Positions 34,128-44,317 of a stretch of 64,000 nucleotides of DNA are shown here, piece after piece. The notes under the pieces were generated by a model that did not search any database, was not told the DNA's origin, and saw only the letters and a list, made by a program, of their open reading frames with translations. The position numbers were made by a program, and so were the translations under genes. This DNA is from Pseudalkalibacillus decolorationis (GTDB taxonomy: Bacteria; Bacillota; Bacilli; Bacillales; Fictibacillaceae). The stretch is from the NCBI RefSeq assembly GCF_024609785.1, contig NZ_JANHJQ010000004.1:124001-188000 (forward strand). Direction: 5' to 3'. Within the stretch, counting starts at the first letter, position 1, and every line of letters starts with the position of its first letter.

Positions 34128-37095
34128 TTGCTTCCGTTCCTTTATCTACCGGAAGAGCTTTCCGCTTACCTACGACCAACTGAACGATTGCTAGCGCGAT
34201 CAAAATTACAGCAAGAACCAATACCGCATTTGTGAATAACGATTCCGTTCCATATTGAATGGACATATACACCTCAGACATTGGATCGCTAAAGTTGAAA
34301 TTCGGCGTCGTTAAAGCTAACAACGGTGTAACGAAGAAGGCTATCAACCCGACCGAAATGAACCAACCCAATAACTGATGAATTGAAAATGCAACACGTA
34401 CAAGTGCCGATCCTGCAAGTAGTAGAAGAATCGTAAAGACAGTCCATTCTAACGAACCTTGCTCACCTAACGGATATATTTTTAATCCGAATAAGCTAAT
34501 CACAAACCCGACTATCAGGTTTAGTAATAAGAAAATCACACCTTGCATCCAATACGGCGCTTTTTGGAAGTAATAGCTTGTGTACCCAATCATTAAACTG
34601 CTTAAAAGGATGATAAACAGCACAACTACTGGAGGTACATTCGCACTCTCTTCCTCTGTTGGTACGGATCCACTGATTTTTAACGGATTCGATAGGAAAT
34701 TATATACATAGCCATTGGACTGGCCATCTACAAACGTATTTCCAAGAACGCCGAACACATCATCACGAATCAATTCAGTCGAAGCTACGTTATTCGACCA
34801 TTTGTCGTTAAGCGTGTTCGCATCTTGTTGAACCTGTGCCACTTTACCTTGAAGGTCAGTTGTATAATTTACAATCGTACCTTGGTTTTCACTGATCGAG
34901 TCCATCCACGTATGAATGGAGGCAAGCTGTTCACCAATTTGATCCTGACCAGAAAGCATACTCGGCCCATCCGCACCACCTGTCGTTTGCGGTGGAGGTG
35001 ACGCCAGCATTTGCTGTGGTTGCTGGATTTGGTTTAGCACAGTTTCCGCTTCCTTTTGGACGGAAGTTAGATTATTCATTAACTGCCCGTGCTGTTCAAC
35101 GATGGTTTCCTCATACTCAGCAATAAACGCTGTAAAAGAATCTTCAAGTGCAGTTAAAGCGTCATAAGTAGTAGGTAAACCTTTACCAAGATCATCCCAC
35201 TTCTTAGCCTCATCTTCTGTTTCTAAAAGCTTTCTTAAGGCTTCTGCCTTTTCTTGCATTTTTTCATCTTGAAGAACTGTTTCTTTCACTCCGTTGGCAA
35301 CTGCTTTACGGTTAAGAGTCCCCTCATACTTACTCAAATAATCATAATACTCTACAATATCCAAAATTTCTTGGCTATTAATTTCCTTAGCAAAATAATC
35401 ATCTAAAGCATCTTTTCTACTGTCAGATAAAACTGCAGATTCTAATATTGATTGTTCTTTGTTCTCAGTTACGGTAATTAGTTCATCAACTTTTGCTTGA
35501 TATTTATTTCTACTTTCAATAAGCTTACCGTTTAAAACATCAAGCCTTTGAACCTCTCCCTCGAGATAAGTAATTCTTTCATTTGCTTTATTTAATTTGC
35601 TCTCTTGAGTCTCTAATTCTTCTTTCAAACGATTTACATCGTCCTGAAGGGGATTTTCTTTGCTCTCTTCTTTCTCTAAATCAGTCTCTACTCCCAGGAT
35701 TCTATCATTTAATCGGGCTAGATTTTTCTCCACTTGTTTAATCGCATTTGGATCACGTTCCGGAGCATCCGACAAAGTTATGAGACGTTGTTGAATTGTA
35801 GTCAACTTTTCAGAGATTGAAATTAATTCTTCTCTCTCTTCCTTCAAATCTATATAAGGCTCATTTGTTGAATCTCCCGGTGCAGGTTCATTTTTAGTAC
35901 TAGATGCTGTGCCTCCACTATTTTTATTCACTGTACCTTTTGAACTCAAATTACTGTCACCTTCAACAGGATCTGGCGGAGGATTATCGCTTCCTTCGGT
36001 TATATTACCATTTTCTCTAATAATATCTGTTTGAAGTTCATTTAACACCATAGAATCTGTTAATTGTTGGTAATAATCTATCATATCCTCTTGGAATGTA
36101 TAGAAACTGTCTGATTGACCTTGCAATTGTGCTTTTCTACTATCATCTATTTCTTCCAATTGATCAAATAGATTATTATGGCTACCCATTTGAGTATTAA
36201 TGTCATTAAGATTCTGAGCATAAAGGTTACCTGCATCTACAAAATTCTGCTTCAGTGCCAAGTAGCGTGGCTGTTGTGCTTCTGTAGCAGTATTTATATT
36301 CTTAATCGATTGGCTCTGTATTTCGGCAAGGAGCTGTTGTTGGTTTTCTTGGTACTTTCGGTATTGCTTCACATATTCGACGAAATTCGTTAAATTTTGA
36401 TCAAATGCTTCCATTGAACTCTTTTGAGCGGGTACTCTTTTGTCTTGCTGTTGAATGGATGCTTGAAGGCTCTCAAGCATCGCTTGCTGTTGCTCGAGTT
36501 GTCCAGCTAAGTTTTTCGAGCTCGGCTTGTAAAAAGAGAGCATCGTTTGTTGGAACGCCACTTCTTTTTCAAGAATTTCATCAAACTCTTCTCGGATATT
36601 TTCCATGTCTGCAGACACGTAATTCCAATAAAGAGATGAAATCTTTGAATTTACACGGTCACTCGCTTGCTCAATTTCAAGTAATACTTTTTGCTTGTTT
36701 ACTGCATTAAGCTGACTCTGAACTTTATATTGAAAGTTCGTTTTGACTGGGCGTTGCTCATCATAGGACATAATTTTGTCTGAGAAATCAGATGGAATAT
36801 AAACAATTGCATCATATTTCAAATCGCGAAGGCCATTTTCTCCGGCACTTCGGCTTACAACGGCCCAGTTAAAATCGGAGTTATCTTTAAGGATGGACGT
36901 AACATCCTCCCCGAACTGAACGTCCTCATCGCCTTCTTCTGTTCCGGTATCCTCATTCACAATTGCAATAGATTGTGTTGCATTTTCCTTCACCTTCATC
37001 GGATTTTCACCGACTGATTGGAAGAATACAAGAGGCGTAGTCAGTATCATAAGAACCGCTAAAACGAGTTTAAACAGACTTGCCTTTTCTGTCAT
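34114..37095 (-). CDS. esaA: Type VII secretion protein EsaA (YueB-like)
   Basis: A 993-residue membrane protein. One membrane helix lies at residues 8-28. A long extracellular region follows (about 30-815), rich in Q/E coiled coil, beginning with SIAIVNEDTGTEEGDE as in YueB/EsaA. Five C-terminal helices follow from about residue 820. It starts within the essC stop (ATGA). EsaA forms a rod projecting through the wall, and in B. subtilis (YueB) it is the SPP1 phage receptor. Residues about 370-395 are low-complexity (SDNPPPDPVEGDSNLSS onward) and may be a variable surface segment. Confidence 0.9.
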   Translation of the reverse strand: MTEKASLFKLVLAVLMILTTPLVFFQSVGENPMKVKENATQSIAIVNEDTGTEEGDEDVQFGEDVTSILKDNSDFNWAVVSRSAGENGLRDLKYDAIVYIPSDFSDKIMSYDEQRPVKTNFQYKVQSQLNAVNKQKVLLEIEQASDRVNSKISSLYWNYVSADMENIREEFDEILEKEVAFQQTMLSFYKPSSKNLAGQLEQQQAMLESLQASIQQQDKRVPAQKSSMEAFDQNLTNFVEYVKQYRKYQENQQQLLAEIQSQSIKNINTATEAQQPRYLALKQNFVDAGNLYAQNLNDINTQMGSHNNLFDQLEEIDDSRKAQLQGQSDSFYTFQEDMIDYYQQLTDSMVLNELQTDIIRENGNITEGSDNPPPDPVEGDSNLSSKGTVNKNSGGTASSTKNEPAPGDSTNEPYIDLKEEREELISISEKLTTIQQRLITLSDAPERDPNAIKQVEKNLARLNDRILGVETDLEKEESKENPLQDDVNRLKEELETQESKLNKANERITYLEGEVQRLDVLNGKLIESRNKYQAKVDELITVTENKEQSILESAVLSDSRKDALDDYFAKEINSQEILDIVEYYDYLSKYEGTLNRKAVANGVKETVLQDEKMQEKAEALRKLLETEDEAKKWDDLGKGLPTTYDALTALEDSFTAFIAEYEETIVEQHGQLMNNLTSVQKEAETVLNQIQQPQQMLASPPPQTTGGADGPSMLSGQDQIGEQLASIHTWMDSISENQGTIVNYTTDLQGKVAQVQQDANTLNDKWSNNVASTELIRDDVFGVLGNTFVDGQSNGYVYNFLSNPLKISGSVPTEEESANVPPVVVLFIILLSSLMIGYTSYYFQKAPYWMQGVIFLLLNLIVGFVISLFGLKIYPLGEQGSLEWTVFTILLLLAGSALVRVAFSIHQLLGWFISVGLIAFFVTPLLALTTPNFNFSDPMSEVYMSIQYGTESLFTNAVLVLAVILIALAIVQLVVGKRKALPVDKGTEANEAM

Positions 37096-40000
37096 GCGTG
37101 AACCTTCCTTTCTGTCACCATAAGCGGGATTTGAACCTTCCGCTCTTTTCCATTTTCCACATAATAGCCATAACCCGGTTGGATTTCCGGTTCGCGGCGG
37201 TCATAGGTTAGCGTGAATAGGGTTTGTTCTGACTTTTTCATTAACACGATTGCTTGACGAATTTGCTTAATTTCGACGGTTAACGAGTCATAGCCTTTCG
37301 TTAATTCATTGTTGTTTCCGGATACAATGACGTTAAATCCAAGGTGACTGTAGTTCTTCATGCAACGTACAATTCGTTCCTGTAATGGGTTATCGATGCT
37401 TTGAATGAACCTTGAGTAGCCATCAATAACGAGAAGAACCGGGCTGAATGGTGGATGAGATGTACCCTCCTGAATGTTTTGGTGGTACTCTTCCCCTCTT
37501 GCCTCGAATATTTCTTCCACACGCTCTAGCCATTTTGCCACGTGATCCTTCGTTTCCATGTATACGACGTTATCTTCACCCATTAAACCAGACAACCCTC
37601 GGTCAATTGAATCAAAGACAGCAATGTGATCGGTTTCTTGGAGTAATGCCGTGTTTACCAGTACTTTCAGGACATTTGTTTTACCTTTTTGTGCTTGTCC
37701 TAATACAAGACAATGTTTATTTTTCAATAAATTCACATAAGTTGGTTTAACCATTTCCTCATCCAATCCAACCGGTAGTAAGCCTTCCTTCTTGTCCCGT
37801 TCTGTAAATTGGGTAAAGTTGACCATCGTCAGCTCTGTCGGAAGCATCGGAACAGGATCTGGAATCTCCATGCCTTTGTACTTCTCCTTCAGCATTGCGA
37901 TTTCTTCTTTAATTGCCGTCAATTGCTCATAGTTATCCTTACCTTCAGTTGGTAAAAAAACTTGAGAAAAGTGTGCAGCATCCTTCTTGACGATAGCTCT
38001 ACCTGGGATTGATTCAGGCACAAACGGAAGTCTGCCAAGTAAGGTATACGCTTCTGAATTATCTAATAAGTAATGAACGATTTTCGTTTTCAAGTTGTTC
38101 ATTAACGATTGACGAATAGAATTGATTCGTGTTGCTGTAAAAATCATATAAATTCCAAGTGATTGACCATCACGCGCAAATTGATTCATTTGCATTTCCA
38201 AATCTTGCATTTCTTCTTTTACTAAATCAAAATTATCAATGGTGACAAACAATAGAGGTAGTTTGTTTTCACTTAACGTGTTGTACATTTTAATCGAGCT
38301 GACCTCTTGCCGTTGGAACAATTGCTTTCTGCGAGCTAATTCATCCTTCAAGATCCCAATGAACTTTTCAATTTTTCGTTCCTGATCAATTAAGAAGTAG
38401 TCAGCTGTGTGTGGAAGTTGCTTAAGCGGCAACAATCCTCCATTTCCGAAATCGAGTAAGTAATAATGAATTTCCTCGGGACTAAACCGCGATGCCATTC
38501 CCATTAATAAGGTCATTACAGTCTGCGTTTTCCCATACCCTGCTGAACCGAAAATACCGATGTTTCCATCCTCTATCATTCTGTACTCGTATGTCGTTTG
38601 GCTTTGTTTCTCTGGCTCATCAATCATAGCGAACAGAATATCGTTTTCATCTTTGCTTGAGTACCTGTGTCGATAAAGACGACTCTCCAAAGGTGGCAGC
38701 CAAGGGCTTGATAACCTCTTTAGCTGCATTTCGTTCTGGAGTTCCTCGATTTTATCTACAACGACCTCAATTTCACTCATCACATCTTTCTGTGTGCTAT
38801 CACGTGAAGACACTTCAGACAATGGAATTAGTCCAAGGTCTGTTACTAACGCAACCTCATCCTCCAGATTGGACGATTCTTCTTGATACGGTGCACCACT
38901 CCAGGCAGATTGAAATAGATCGTATACTTCGTTGTTCCCGACCTGCAAATACCCTCGACCGGTTACCGTAATCGATGCGGCATCCCCGTTTTTCAAAATC
39001 TCCCGGCTATCCTCCGTATTTTGCACTTTTAAGGCAACACGAAATCGTGCGTTACTCCATATTTGATCGTCAATGACTCCACCCGGTTTCTGTGTTGCAA
39101 GTATGAGGTGGACTCCAAGACTTCGTCCAATACGAGCTGCACTGACAAGTTCGCGTATGAATTCAGGTTCCTCGCTTTTCAATTCCGCAAATTCATCAGA
39201 TATGAGGAATAGATGTGGAAGCGGCTCCTCTGTTTCCCCTTTTTTGTACAGCTTCGTATAATCATTAATGTGATTCACTTCATAACGATCAAATAACCGT
39301 TGGCGTCGTTTCAATTCACTTTTTATAGAAGCCAATGCTCTTGTACTGAAGTTCTTACTACCCTCAATATTTGTGATTGTACCTAATAGGTGTGGCATAT
39401 CTTTAAACGGTTGTGCCATTCCCCCGCCCTTATAGTCAATTAATAGGAAAGCAACCTCATGCGGATGGAAATGAACAGCAAGTGACAGGATATACGTTTG
39501 TAAAAATTCACTCTTCCCTGATCCGGTCGTTCCAGCCAATAAACCGTGTGGACCATGTGCTTTTTCATGAAGATTTAATTCAACGAGATCTTCTTTTCCC
39601 TTTAATCCAACGGGAACGGCTAAAGACTTTGCAGATTCCTTCGTTAACCAATTTTCTTTGATTGGAACCTGGTTAATATCTGTCGAATTCAACATTCCAA
39701 GGAAAGAGACGCTATTTGGAATCGAGTTCGTCATCCCGATTTGGTGATCCAACGTACGAAGCATACGAGCAAAGTCCTCATTGCCCTTATAAGCGTGTAT
39801 ATCTAAGTCGAACGGAATTCTGACAGCCTTTTTCTTTTGAATCAGAATGTCTCCTTGACGATCATTGATATAACGTACAAGGGTATGAATATTATCCGAT
39901 AGGCTTTCCTTCGTTTCTGCTGCAAAAATAACAGAAATTCCGAGCTGTCTATGCTCACCTTCTAAATACTCTAAAATGACGTGATCCGAGATAAGCTGTT

Positions 40001-41558
40001 GATTTGTGACGATAAAAATGTAATGAGGAGCAAAACGAAGCTTTTCCTTCTCTTCCTCTAAATCACGCTCGCGGATCATTTCATAAATCGACGAAAGTAG
40101 CTGATCGCGTGTTTTCTCATTATAAATAAACCCTTTCGCAAAGGATTGGGGTAGCTGAAAGTGCGGGAGCCACTTCATCCATTCCCAGTCTTTATATTCA
40201 TCCTCATTGAAAATAAAGACGAAGCGCACATCATGGTAGCTGTGGAAAAAGGATAGCTGGCCAACCATTTGATGGAGCTCTTTTTTCAAAACCGATTCCT
40301 TCCCGACTAATCCGATCGCACCGTCGAAAAGGTTGGCTGTTACAGGTAGATTCTCGATGTTTCGATAGATTGCCTCTAACTTTTGGGACTCTTCCATTAA
40401 TTCATCCATTTCCCGATTGGACATATCCGAGGAATTAACAGAAATGCTATAGCTGGAAGGTACAGTACCAATCCCTAAACGAAATTGTAGGAAGTCGGGG
40501 CTTTCTAGTGTTCGTTCCCAAAGTCGGTCCGAGACCTGATCCGTTAAGTACTTCATTCGTTCGAAGGAAGGAAAATGAAACGTTAACACTTCTTTTTGCT
40601 TCGCAGCCAATTCCTGAAGCTCTTGGCGCTTATTCACTAAGTACTGGGAGTATATTCGCTTTCTTCTTGCCTTCGATCTCTTTTGATTACCTTTATCTTT
40701 AAAATATTGGACCGTTGACGTAACAAGAGTCGTGGTAAACATAACGAGAGAAATGATGATGAAAATTCCTCTTGGGATGACGATTGCTACAATTCCCATA
40801 ACGAGAAGCATCATTAGTGGAGGAAGTACAATCATCCACAAGCTTCTCTTATTGTCCTCAGATTCTTGGCTTGGAAAAGATAGCTGAACCTTTTCATCCG
40901 GAAGCTCATAAACCATTCTTGGTGTCCGGCGATAAACCGGATACTTCTTCTGCATCTCCGTTTGGGGCTTGATCGTCTCTGTAAGCTGTGTCTCATAATC
41001 AATTACACTATCGATTTGAATTAAATCAGCTTCTAATAGATTGATAGACATATTTAACCATAGGAGGTTGTCCCCTACCTGGAGCGTCTCTTTTTGAGTA
41101 ATTAATTGTCCATTCTTGTAGACATGTGCCGAACCATCTGCTTCTAGCTCCCAGCCGACTCCTGTTTTATATAAAGTAAAAGAACTCTTTTGACTGTTCT
41201 GTTCAGCCTTACCTTTAATATCTGCACCAGTATCCTCCGAAGAAAACGTAACCTCTTGTTTATGTCCGATATAAAAGGCTTTCTTCTCCGATTCATACGT
41301 TGTTAGAAAGAAGGATAGCCGTTCTTCACCGTATTGAATTTCTTTTGAGGTATGAAGCTGTAAAGCAACGTCCTCCCCATTAGGTATTTCTAACGCATAG
41401 GAGCCACTTTTTCCTTTAACGCGGATAGGTTCCGTTTCTTGGGAAGAAGTTCTGATCGTTACTGAATGTTGCAGATCCGGGCCAATGGTTGTCTCATGTT
41501 TAGAATTCAACAAAACCTCTTGATATATCTGTCCGTGACAAACCCTTAGTGCGTACAT
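37092..41558 (-). CDS. essC: Type VII secretion ATPase EssC (YukBA-like)
   Basis: A 1488-residue motor protein. The N-terminus contains two FHA-like domains (about 1-190), then two membrane helices (about 236-285). Three FtsK/SpoIIIE ATPase domains follow. Walker A motifs are GTTGSGKSE near residue 676, GSAGYGKTQ near 1006 and GQAQKGKTN near 1289. Domain 1 has the canonical Walker B region (LFLISDEFAEL). Domains 2 and 3 have weaker motifs, as usual for EssC. The C-terminus ends in MVTERKVHA and would set substrate preference. The start follows GGTGGTGAC. Element A separates this gene from essB. Confidence 0.95.
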   Translation of the reverse strand: MYALRVCHGQIYQEVLLNSKHETTIGPDLQHSVTIRTSSQETEPIRVKGKSGSYALEIPNGEDVALQLHTSKEIQYGEERLSFFLTTYESEKKAFYIGHKQEVTFSSEDTGADIKGKAEQNSQKSSFTLYKTGVGWELEADGSAHVYKNGQLITQKETLQVGDNLLWLNMSINLLEADLIQIDSVIDYETQLTETIKPQTEMQKKYPVYRRTPRMVYELPDEKVQLSFPSQESEDNKRSLWMIVLPPLMMLLVMGIVAIVIPRGIFIIISLVMFTTTLVTSTVQYFKDKGNQKRSKARRKRIYSQYLVNKRQELQELAAKQKEVLTFHFPSFERMKYLTDQVSDRLWERTLESPDFLQFRLGIGTVPSSYSISVNSSDMSNREMDELMEESQKLEAIYRNIENLPVTANLFDGAIGLVGKESVLKKELHQMVGQLSFFHSYHDVRFVFIFNEDEYKDWEWMKWLPHFQLPQSFAKGFIYNEKTRDQLLSSIYEMIRERDLEEEKEKLRFAPHYIFIVTNQQLISDHVILEYLEGEHRQLGISVIFAAETKESLSDNIHTLVRYINDRQGDILIQKKKAVRIPFDLDIHAYKGNEDFARMLRTLDHQIGMTNSIPNSVSFLGMLNSTDINQVPIKENWLTKESAKSLAVPVGLKGKEDLVELNLHEKAHGPHGLLAGTTGSGKSEFLQTYILSLAVHFHPHEVAFLLIDYKGGGMAQPFKDMPHLLGTITNIEGSKNFSTRALASIKSELKRRQRLFDRYEVNHINDYTKLYKKGETEEPLPHLFLISDEFAELKSEEPEFIRELVSAARIGRSLGVHLILATQKPGGVIDDQIWSNARFRVALKVQNTEDSREILKNGDAASITVTGRGYLQVGNNEVYDLFQSAWSGAPYQEESSNLEDEVALVTDLGLIPLSEVSSRDSTQKDVMSEIEVVVDKIEELQNEMQLKRLSSPWLPPLESRLYRHRYSSKDENDILFAMIDEPEKQSQTTYEYRMIEDGNIGIFGSAGYGKTQTVMTLLMGMASRFSPEEIHYYLLDFGNGGLLPLKQLPHTADYFLIDQERKIEKFIGILKDELARRKQLFQRQEVSSIKMYNTLSENKLPLLFVTIDNFDLVKEEMQDLEMQMNQFARDGQSLGIYMIFTATRINSIRQSLMNNLKTKIVHYLLDNSEAYTLLGRLPFVPESIPGRAIVKKDAAHFSQVFLPTEGKDNYEQLTAIKEEIAMLKEKYKGMEIPDPVPMLPTELTMVNFTQFTERDKKEGLLPVGLDEEMVKPTYVNLLKNKHCLVLGQAQKGKTNVLKVLVNTALLQETDHIAVFDSIDRGLSGLMGEDNVVYMETKDHVAKWLERVEEIFEARGEEYHQNIQEGTSHPPFSPVLLVIDGYSRFIQSIDNPLQERIVRCMKNYSHLGFNVIVSGNNNELTKGYDSLTVEIKQIRQAIVLMKKSEQTLFTLTYDRREPEIQPGYGYYVENGKERKVQIPLMVTERKVHA

Positions 41559-41602
41559 GATGTCACCACCTGTTCTCTATGTGAATTTCACTATCAGTGC
41601 GT

Positions 41603-41746
41603 GTTCAAAAAGGAGGATGAAAAGAGCCGAGAAGTTCGAGGCGCGAAAAGTCTTGAGGACCGGAACGTATGCTATTAATACGTGAGGACCGCCAGAGACC
41701 AAGCAACGAAGAAATTCGACAGCTATTTTTACCGGACTTTTTGAAC
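41603..41746 (-). repeat. Structured repeat element A, copy 3 (inside the ess operon)
   Basis: A 144-bp element with GTTCAAAAAG/CTTTTTGAAC ends, stem GTCT/AGAC, the stem ACGTAT/ATACGT shared with copy 2, and both GAGGACCG motifs. It occupies most of the essB-essC gap and is transcribed in the same sense relative to its genes as copies 1 and 2. Confidence 0.75.
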
Positions 41747-41776
41747 AACCTCTATCAGCTTTCCATGTGAAAGATA

Positions 41777-43129
41777 TTATTCTTTCTTAGTATCTGCAGG
41801 CTGTTCTTTTGAATCAGCTGCCTTTTCAGTTGCTTTCTTTGCGTCTGCAGGTGATTCCTTCTTATCATCGGAAGCCTCAGGACTTTTTGCAGTATCCTTT
41901 TCCTGCTGATCAGCATTCGGATCTTGTTCGGAGGATGAATCCGATTTCGATTCCTCTTCTTGCTTTTCCTTCTGGGCTTCCATCTCTTTCTCGTATTCCT
42001 CAATTTCACTTTCGATATCATCCAGTGTTGACTGCTTTTCATCACTAGCAAGCTCGTCATTTGCTTTCACTTGCTCACGGTATTTAAGAAGTCCAAATAA
42101 AATTAAATCCCGATCCTCTAGGAACCTCGCTATGTCTAACGCTTCCTTCGCATTCCCTCTACCAATATGAATCCAATACTCGTAATAGCTTGGGTCAGAC
42201 TGAAGCGTAACTGTATTTCGAACATTTTCTTTCTGATCCTCAGTTAGCGATTCATTAATAATATAAGATAAGGCTAACTCGTACTGGGCAACCTTAGGCA
42301 TATCTTTAATTTCGTAAGGCTGCATTGCTGTAACAACCTCGCTGTATTCATTGGAAAGAAACTTCTCCTGTGCGTGGATAATACTGGATTGTTTGGGCTG
42401 TATAAAAAAGATCGAATAAATTGAATAAATAAGAGCTGGTAGTAAACAAAGGATTAACCCTAACAACACATATCGGTTCATCTTCCACTTTTTCTTGCTG
42501 ACACTGACTAGTAGAGATCCAGCTTCTCTCGTTTTATGTATTTGTTCATTTAACAATTCGTTCAATTCTTGTTCTGATTTTGTCTCAAGAATCTTCGCTG
42601 CTAACGGGGAGAGCTTAAGTGTTTCCTTGAATTTCAAGTATTGTTCAAATGTATATTGCGGGTCTGCCATTGCGGCAACTGCAGCTCTCGTTTCCAACCA
42701 TAATTGCCCAGCATCCTTCTCATAAGGAGGTAAACTTTCCTTCACCCCATAATGAAGGAAGTAAGGTGTTAAGCCCTGGTCAAATACGATATTCTCCGGA
42801 CATACAAGAATATTTACCCGTGACAAAGAATGGATGTTCACTCTTTCGACGAGCTGATATGCACACATGAGCCGTTCCTTTTCATCTAAATGCTTCAATT
42901 GCGACCAAAATGAGTATGATTTCGGTAAGGTATGCGTAATCTTCAGTTCGTCATCAACCATTTCAATCTCTTTATCGATCTGAGGATTCATCTCCTTAAG
43001 AAAATATACTTCAGTCGGTTCATTCAACTTGATCTGTTCCTTTTGAAAAGTGAAGGTAATATGATTGTCTTTCTGATGAACAGTTGCTTCTAATAATTCT
43101 TCTAAGTATGATCCACCGTTCTGTGACAT
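41777..43129 (-). CDS. essB: Type VII secretion protein EssB (YukC-like)
   Basis: A 450-residue protein: an N-terminal pseudokinase-like domain (about 1-215), one membrane helix (MNRYVLLGLILCLLPALIYS, near 225-245), and an extracellular helical domain. A long K/E/D/S-rich tail (about 375-450, with KKESPADAKKATEKAADSKE) ends it. EssB/YukC links the motor to the rest of the channel. Two starts are possible. ATG 43147 overlaps the esaB stop, but ATG 43129 has AAGGAG 8 nt upstream and is preferred. Confidence 0.9.
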   Translation of the reverse strand: MSQNGGSYLEELLEATVHQKDNHITFTFQKEQIKLNEPTEVYFLKEMNPQIDKEIEMVDDELKITHTLPKSYSFWSQLKHLDEKERLMCAYQLVERVNIHSLSRVNILVCPENIVFDQGLTPYFLHYGVKESLPPYEKDAGQLWLETRAAVAAMADPQYTFEQYLKFKETLKLSPLAAKILETKSEQELNELLNEQIHKTREAGSLLVSVSKKKWKMNRYVLLGLILCLLPALIYSIYSIFFIQPKQSSIIHAQEKFLSNEYSEVVTAMQPYEIKDMPKVAQYELALSYIINESLTEDQKENVRNTVTLQSDPSYYEYWIHIGRGNAKEALDIARFLEDRDLILFGLLKYREQVKANDELASDEKQSTLDDIESEIEEYEKEMEAQKEKQEEESKSDSSSEQDPNADQQEKDTAKSPEASDDKKESPADAKKATEKAADSKEQPADTKKE

Positions 43130-43143
43130 TCTATTGCTCTCCT

Positions 43144-43386
43144 TCATAATATTTCAATTCGATCTCCGGTAGTTATCCCAGCATCAACAAGTCGTTGGTT
43201 TCCTGGTAACACCTTTTGTTTATTAGCTACTCGGATCCAATAACCCTCTCGAGGCATTTTCTCTAGTTTTTTAGTTTGCCAGACAAGATCCACTAGCTTT
43301 TTTATAGAATGGTAATTTGATAGTCTTAAATCAAAGCTTTCCTGGTCTTCATAATGATGAAGGTCTATGGTGATTTCTATGTACAT
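43144..43386 (-). CDS. esaB: Ubiquitin-like protein EsaB (YukD-like)
   Basis: An 80-residue protein with a ubiquitin-like beta-grasp pattern (MYIEITIDLHHYEDQESFDL... GYWIRVANKQKVLPGNQRLV ... TGDRIEIL). It lacks the C-terminal diglycine, as do other YukD/EsaB proteins, so it is not a conjugated tag. It is a cytosolic regulator or component of the secretion system. The start follows GAGGTGAAC. The stop overlaps the alternative essB start. Confidence 0.88.
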   Translation of the reverse strand: MYIEITIDLHHYEDQESFDLRLSNYHSIKKLVDLVWQTKKLEKMPREGYWIRVANKQKVLPGNQRLVDAGITTGDRIEIL

Positions 43387-43461
43387 GTCAGTTCACCTCA
43401 TAAGGAAGGAGCGCTGGTGGAAACCAGGCGCTCCCCATTTATTCATGGATTTTAGTAATAA

Positions 43462-43755
43462 TTAGCCACGAATTTGATTCGCGATTTGAGTATCTGCATC
43501 TTCAAGAGATTTTGCAGTGCTGTTTAATTGAATAGAGATATCTTCAAGAAGCTGTTGCATTTGCAAGAATGATGGACGAAGGGATTGATACTGCTCGCTG
43601 AATGCACGGCTAGATTCACCTTCCCACATACCCTCTAGCTCTTGAATCATGTTATCTAGACGAGAAATTTGTTCTCCAACCTGACTACTTTCACTTGTGT
43701 AACGATTAGACATGCTTGATAATTCTGCTGGTGTAACGCGAATAATTCCTGACAT
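43462..43755 (-). CDS. esxA: WXG100 protein EsxA (YukE-like)
   Basis: A 97-residue helical hairpin. The WXG motif is W44-E45-G46 in EGMWEGESSR, and the N-terminus MSGIIRVTPAELSSMSNRY is nearly canonical for YukE. It is the main secreted substrate and structural partner of the system. It is first in the operon, with AAAGGAG 9 nt upstream of ATG, which suits high expression. Confidence 0.95.
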   Translation of the reverse strand: MSGIIRVTPAELSSMSNRYTSESSQVGEQISRLDNMIQELEGMWEGESSRAFSEQYQSLRPSFLQMQQLLEDISIQLNSTAKSLEDADTQIANQIRG

Positions 43756-44317
43756 GTAATTTCCACTCCTTTAATTCATCATTTTTATTGGCATTTATCT
43801 ATATAAAATGAAAATACCCGAACCAAAACTACTTTTGATGCATTACTAATTTTCAGAGCTTATTATAAGTCCCTGTTTTTTTACTATAATATACCAATAA
43901 CATACATTCCCAATTAAATACATAGCTAAACCAAATTGTAATAAAAAAGCAAACTTAGTAACTATGAAATTTTTATGTAATAGTATAAAGGTCACGCAAT
44001 ACTACTAATCTATATTAGTAAAATAGTTATATGGAAATACTGGTTTAAATCATTCAATTATTAGGGTATTAACAAATAATAGCAGTATTTGTATAAAAAG
44101 TATGATTTTTGCGCCATTCATAACCTTATCATAACTTTAATCGACAATATTTTAAATAGTAACTTACATCCTTCTTTTTCCTCATTTTCACACCTTTTAA
44201 GTTAAAAATGTATGATGCACATGTAAAATGATTCCTTTTCCTATACAATAGGTAGATGAATTCATTAATGAGAAAATAACCTATGCCTTAACACCATACA
44301 TAAGGAGGATGAACGTC
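43756..44317. other. AT-rich divergent promoter region
   Basis: This gap of about 560 bp separates the ess operon from the divergent lipoprotein gene and must hold both promoters. It is very AT-rich with many TATA-like stretches. I see no clear pair of boxes, no gene and no repeat. Confidence 0.55.

Noticed and set aside
41755-42060. Basic 101-codon frame at the end of essB
   Set aside because: It is another frame of the K/E-rich essB tail.
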